A stretch of 17,890 nt of DNA. It comes from JBBRRP01 sp964609655 (GTDB lineage: Bacteria; Myxococcota_A; Polyangia; Polyangiales; Polyangiaceae). The DNA is taken from positions 1-17,890 of the forward strand of contig CAZSUA010000086.1 in NCBI GenBank assembly GCA_964609655.1, written 5' to 3'. Positions 15,763-17,890 of this stretch are shown one piece after another. Numbering within the stretch: position 1 is the stretch's first letter; each line of letters opens with the position of its first letter. The notes under the pieces are model-generated. The model was given only the letters and a program-made list of their open reading frames with translations, was not told the origin of the DNA and made no database searches. The translations under genes and the position numbers were made by a program.

Positions 15763-16067
15763 TGTGCTGTTGCCTCTCGTGCGGTGCTGAGCAGGTGCTC
15801 GGTCAGGACGGCGACGGTTCTGAACGGGCTGTTGCGCTGGGACATGGCCTTATCGTTCGCCAAGACTACGGATATCGCATGCTCGGTCTCCAAGCGCTGT
15901 TCGACTTCCACGATGAGAGAAACGACTCCCAGCGAATCAATCACAGCGTCTTTTCCAACCAATACGGTGTCGCCCGTGATCGCCTCAGGTGGCGGCAGAT
16001 CCGTTTGCGCGAAGACTTCACGCAGGCTTGCAACAACGATGGCTTCAGCGGTGTTTAGTTCTATCAT
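15759..16067 (-). CDS. Acyl carrier protein
   Basis: Small acidic carrier of 102 residues that holds an acyl chain on a 4'-phosphopantetheine arm. The attachment serine is S45 in the motif DSLGVVSLIVEVEQRLE (44-60), followed by the usual helix II and the acidic recognition helix. A predicted helix I (about 5-21) precedes it. The wording is unlike housekeeping AcpP (no DSLDTVE), so this is a dedicated ACP for the surrounding pathway. The ATG at 16067 has a purine-rich stretch (GAAAGAAAA) just upstream. The gene follows the acyltransferase by 27 nt and overlaps the SDR start by 4 nt. No phosphopantetheinyl transferase is in the window; it would have to be supplied from elsewhere. Confidence 0.93.
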   Translation of the reverse strand: MIELNTAEAIVVASLREVFAQTDLPPPEAITGDTVLVGKDAVIDSLGVVSLIVEVEQRLETEHAISVVLANDKAMSQRNSPFRTVAVLTEHLLSTAREATAQ

Positions 16068-16094
16068 GCGTTTTCTTTCGGTTGGGATATTGAG

Positions 16095-16655
16095 TTAACG
16101 CCACCTGGCTAGGGAAACACTGCGGCTTCCGAAAAAGAGCACGTTCGCGGGGATGTCCTTCGATACGACGACCGACGCAGCTATCACCGAGCCGGCTCCA
16201 ATCTTGACACCGGGTAAAATCGTGCAGCGCGCGCCGAGCCAAGCTCCGTCACCGACTTCCACCGGGAGCGAACCCGAAGCGGTGGCTCGGCAAGCGCCAT
16301 GGCTTGTGTCGTAGGTTTGCGTGAGGAACATGACATCATGCCCCACAGCTACGTTGTTGCCGATGCGGATGTCGTTGTAGAGTTCAAAATAGCAGCCCAC
16401 ATTGAAGCCCGTGTGGCGGCCGATGCTCAGGCGTGAGCAGAAATTCCCGTCGCCCACGAGCGTCGGGAGACCCCAGAAGGCTGAGGCATGGCCCAGGCTA
16501 ACGCCCGCGGCTCTCAAGGCTACTGCCATCGTGCGCCCGGCCACGAACGGCGGACAATATCGAAAGGCCGCTTCCACAGCGCGCAGCCGGACGTTCGACG
16601 GGCTTCGGGCTGCTGCTTGGAATGGACTCCTCACACTCCGCTGATTAGGCCGCAA
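16095..16655 (-). CDS. Hexapeptide-repeat acyltransferase, first visible gene of the operon; 5' end uncertain
   Basis: Left-handed beta-helix acyltransferase, about 186 residues. Residues 50-110 contain hexapeptide turns (AGVSLGHASAFWG, LSIGRHTGFNVGCYFELYNDIRIGNNVAVGHDVMF); the likely catalytic histidine is H119 in TYDTSHG. A second run, VEVGDGAWLGARCTILPGVKIGAGSVIAASVVVSKDI, completes the coil, and FFGSRSV replaces the usual VxGxPA end. It shares GAWLGAR-TILPG with the other acyltransferase of the operon. The start shown is TTG 16655, but the frame is open up to the run of Ns at 16682, and GTG 16634 is also possible. The true start may be lost in the gap. Confidence 0.8.
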   Translation of the reverse strand: MRPNQRSVRSPFQAAARSPSNVRLRAVEAAFRYCPPFVAGRTMAVALRAAGVSLGHASAFWGLPTLVGDGNFCSRLSIGRHTGFNVGCYFELYNDIRIGNNVAVGHDVMFLTQTYDTSHGACRATASGSLPVEVGDGAWLGARCTILPGVKIGAGSVIAASVVVSKDIPANVLFFGSRSVSLARWR

Positions 16656-16681
16656 CTTTCCGGGTGTCCAGCTGCGAAAGG

Positions 16682-16781
16682 NNNNNNNNNNNNNNNNNNN
16701 NNNNNNNNNNNNNNNNNNNNNNNNNNNNNNNNNNNNNNNNNNNNNNNNNNNNNNNNNNNNNNNNNNNNNNNNNNNNNNNNN
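16682..16781. other. Assembly gap (100 Ns)
   Basis: Exactly 100 undetermined bases, the usual placeholder for a scaffold gap of unknown size. It lies between the divergent acyltransferase (-) and SMP-30 (+) genes, so promoters and possibly further operon genes may be missing. Any reading frame crossing it is an artefact. Confidence 0.99.
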
Positions 16782-16785
16782 CGAA

Positions 16786-17682
16786 ATGCGAGTCGAATTG
16801 GTTGCCGATTGCCGTTGTCTGCTCGCGGAGAATCCGCTCTGGAACGCGAGTGAACAGGCGCTCTACTGGACCGATATCGAAGGGGCCGAGCTGTACCGCT
16901 ATTTTCCGAGCACTCAGCGCTACGAGCGATTTTTCGCGGGGGAGGTGGTGGGAGGTTTCACTTTCCAAGACGATAACTCGTTGTTGCTCTTTGAGACCAA
17001 CTGCATCGCACGGCTTTTCCCCGATGGGCGGCGCGTGATCGTGCGCGAAAATATCGATGCTGAGATGCGCCGCTTTAACGATGTGATCGCGGATCCCGAA
17101 GGGCGGGTTTTCGCGGGCACCAACGGCACGACGCGCGACAACGGTGGCCTGTATCGCGTGGACCCAGATGGGGCGATCACTCGACTTTTCCAAGGCACCG
17201 GCTGCAGTAATGGCATGGCCTTTTCGCCCGACTTGAAGCACTTGTATTGGACCTGCACGACCACTCGCGCCATCTTCCGCTTCAGCTATCAGCGCGCGAC
17301 GGGTGAGCTTTCAGAGCGGACGTTGTTTTACTCAGCGCCCGAAGCTGAAGGGGCTCCCGATGGGATGACAATAGATACTGAGGGCAATCTTTGGAGCTGC
17401 CGTTGGGGTGGCAGCTCTGTGCTGAAGCTTTCTAGCTCAGGGGAATTGTTGGACAAAGTGGTGTTACCGGTCGAGGCGGTCACTTCAGCGGTGTTTGGGG
17501 GTCGGGAATTGAACGAGCTTTACGTGACCACAGCCCGTGGGCGCGAAGCTGCCGATTCCCACGCTGGTTCGATCTACCGCATCACGGGTGTCGGAAGAGG
17601 TTTGCCAGAGTTTCGCTCGACGTACCAGACACACGTTGTGCCGGTGGCTGCGTTTCTGGGCAAAAACGCTCGCCTCTGTTAG
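16786..17682 (+). CDS. SMP-30/gluconolactonase/LRE-family lactonase
   Basis: Six-bladed beta-propeller metal enzyme that usually opens sugar lactones. The protein has 298 residues, the family's normal length, and no signal peptide, so it should be cytosolic. The metal and substrate residues known from human SMP-30 can be matched: E15 in AENPLW (E18), R96 and N98 in RRFNDV (R101, N103), N142 in GCSNGMAFSPD (N154), and D192 in EGAPDGMTID (D204). Each lies in the expected motif, so activity is likely. ATG 16786 starts 5 nt after the assembly gap; no ribosome site can be checked and a start further upstream cannot be excluded, though ENPLW at 15-19 fits the usual distance. It reads away from the acyl-transfer operon, and whether it belongs with that pathway is unknown. 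The exact lactone cannot be predicted. Confidence 0.92.
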   Translation: MRVELVADCRCLLAENPLWNASEQALYWTDIEGAELYRYFPSTQRYERFFAGEVVGGFTFQDDNSLLLFETNCIARLFPDGRRVIVRENIDAEMRRFNDVIADPEGRVFAGTNGTTRDNGGLYRVDPDGAITRLFQGTGCSNGMAFSPDLKHLYWTCTTTRAIFRFSYQRATGELSERTLFYSAPEAEGAPDGMTIDTEGNLWSCRWGGSSVLKLSSSGELLDKVVLPVEAVTSAVFGGRELNELYVTTARGREAADSHAGSIYRITGVGRGLPEFRSTYQTHVVPVAAFLGKNARLC

Positions 17683-17890
17683 GGCCTCCGTCGAGCCAAT
17701 GTCGGCGGCGGACGCCGCAAAGCGCTCTGCTGAGTACCTCAGGACTCTGACTTCGAACAGCCTATTGAGCGGTTCCACACGACGGTGCTGTTCGTTCGCA
17801 AGTAATCACTGGGTCCCAAGCGTTAGGCTGGTGGGCTATCGGGAAGTAGGCAGGTGTGGTAGGCCTCAGTCCTTCAATCGAGGAAGGGTT
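17683..17890. other. Terminal stretch without a supported gene
   Basis: No coding frame here has a recognisable product. Two hairpins are visible: GCGGC-GGAC-GCCGC (17705-17718), 22 nt after the SMP-30 stop, and CCTTC-N7-GAAGG (17871-17887) at the window edge. Neither is followed by a visible T-run, and the second is cut off by the end of the sequence. Confidence 0.4.

Noticed and set aside
16645..17241. Open frames running across the Ns
   Set aside because: Undetermined bases cannot contain a called stop, so these frames are artefacts of the gap and overlap the real SMP-30 gene.

Overview
The window looks like part of a myxobacterium-type chromosome (Myxococcota, formerly Deltaproteobacteria), probably from a draft or metagenome assembly because it holds a run of exactly 100 Ns. 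The main clues are the kinase-like N-terminus at 1287 onward, whose wording around the invariant lysine (an AKSFGVEGFEKTLVIK-type string) is typical of myxobacterial Ser/Thr kinases, the kinase/cyclase/AAA/TPR architecture that follows it, and a CXXXY-type CcmE. The DNA is moderately GC-rich. Genus cannot be told from the sequence.

Left part (1-4976, + strand): the 3' two thirds of a DnaK-family chaperone gene, then 11 nt later a 1229-residue signalling protein. That protein has the layout of a myxobacterial kinase-cyclase-AAA ATPase-TPR regulator, but its kinase and cyclase modules have lost their catalytic residues while the ATPase P-loop is intact. The middle part has dnaA on the - strand, convergent with the signalling gene across a 218-nt spacer that carries a perfect 26-bp palindrome. 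A long divergent spacer with a CRP-like palindrome leads to an outer-membrane beta-barrel gene (+). An unrecognised 438-residue gene (-) converges on it.

Heme section (9533-11438, +): a CcmE-like heme chaperone of the cysteine (CXXXY) type, 10 nt before hemE, followed by a tRNA-Gln(UUG) gene with encoded CCA.

Right part (11487-16655, -): a tightly packed operon read from right to left: hexapeptide acyltransferase, acyl carrier protein, SDR ketoreductase-like enzyme, adenylate-forming ligase, second hexapeptide acyltransferase, membrane-anchored alpha/beta hydrolase, and a broken DODA-type (LigB-family) dioxygenase. Several junctions overlap (4 or 8 nt), which implies translational coupling. 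Taken together these are the parts for activating a carboxylic acid, loading it on a dedicated ACP, modifying it, and transferring it to an acceptor (sugar, amine or alcohol). There is no ketosynthase or glycosyltransferase in view, so the product is unknown. This is the best candidate for an undescribed system here. Its 5' end runs into the assembly gap. Beyond the gap a complete SMP-30/gluconolactonase-family gene reads the other way, and the last 208 nt hold no gene I can support.
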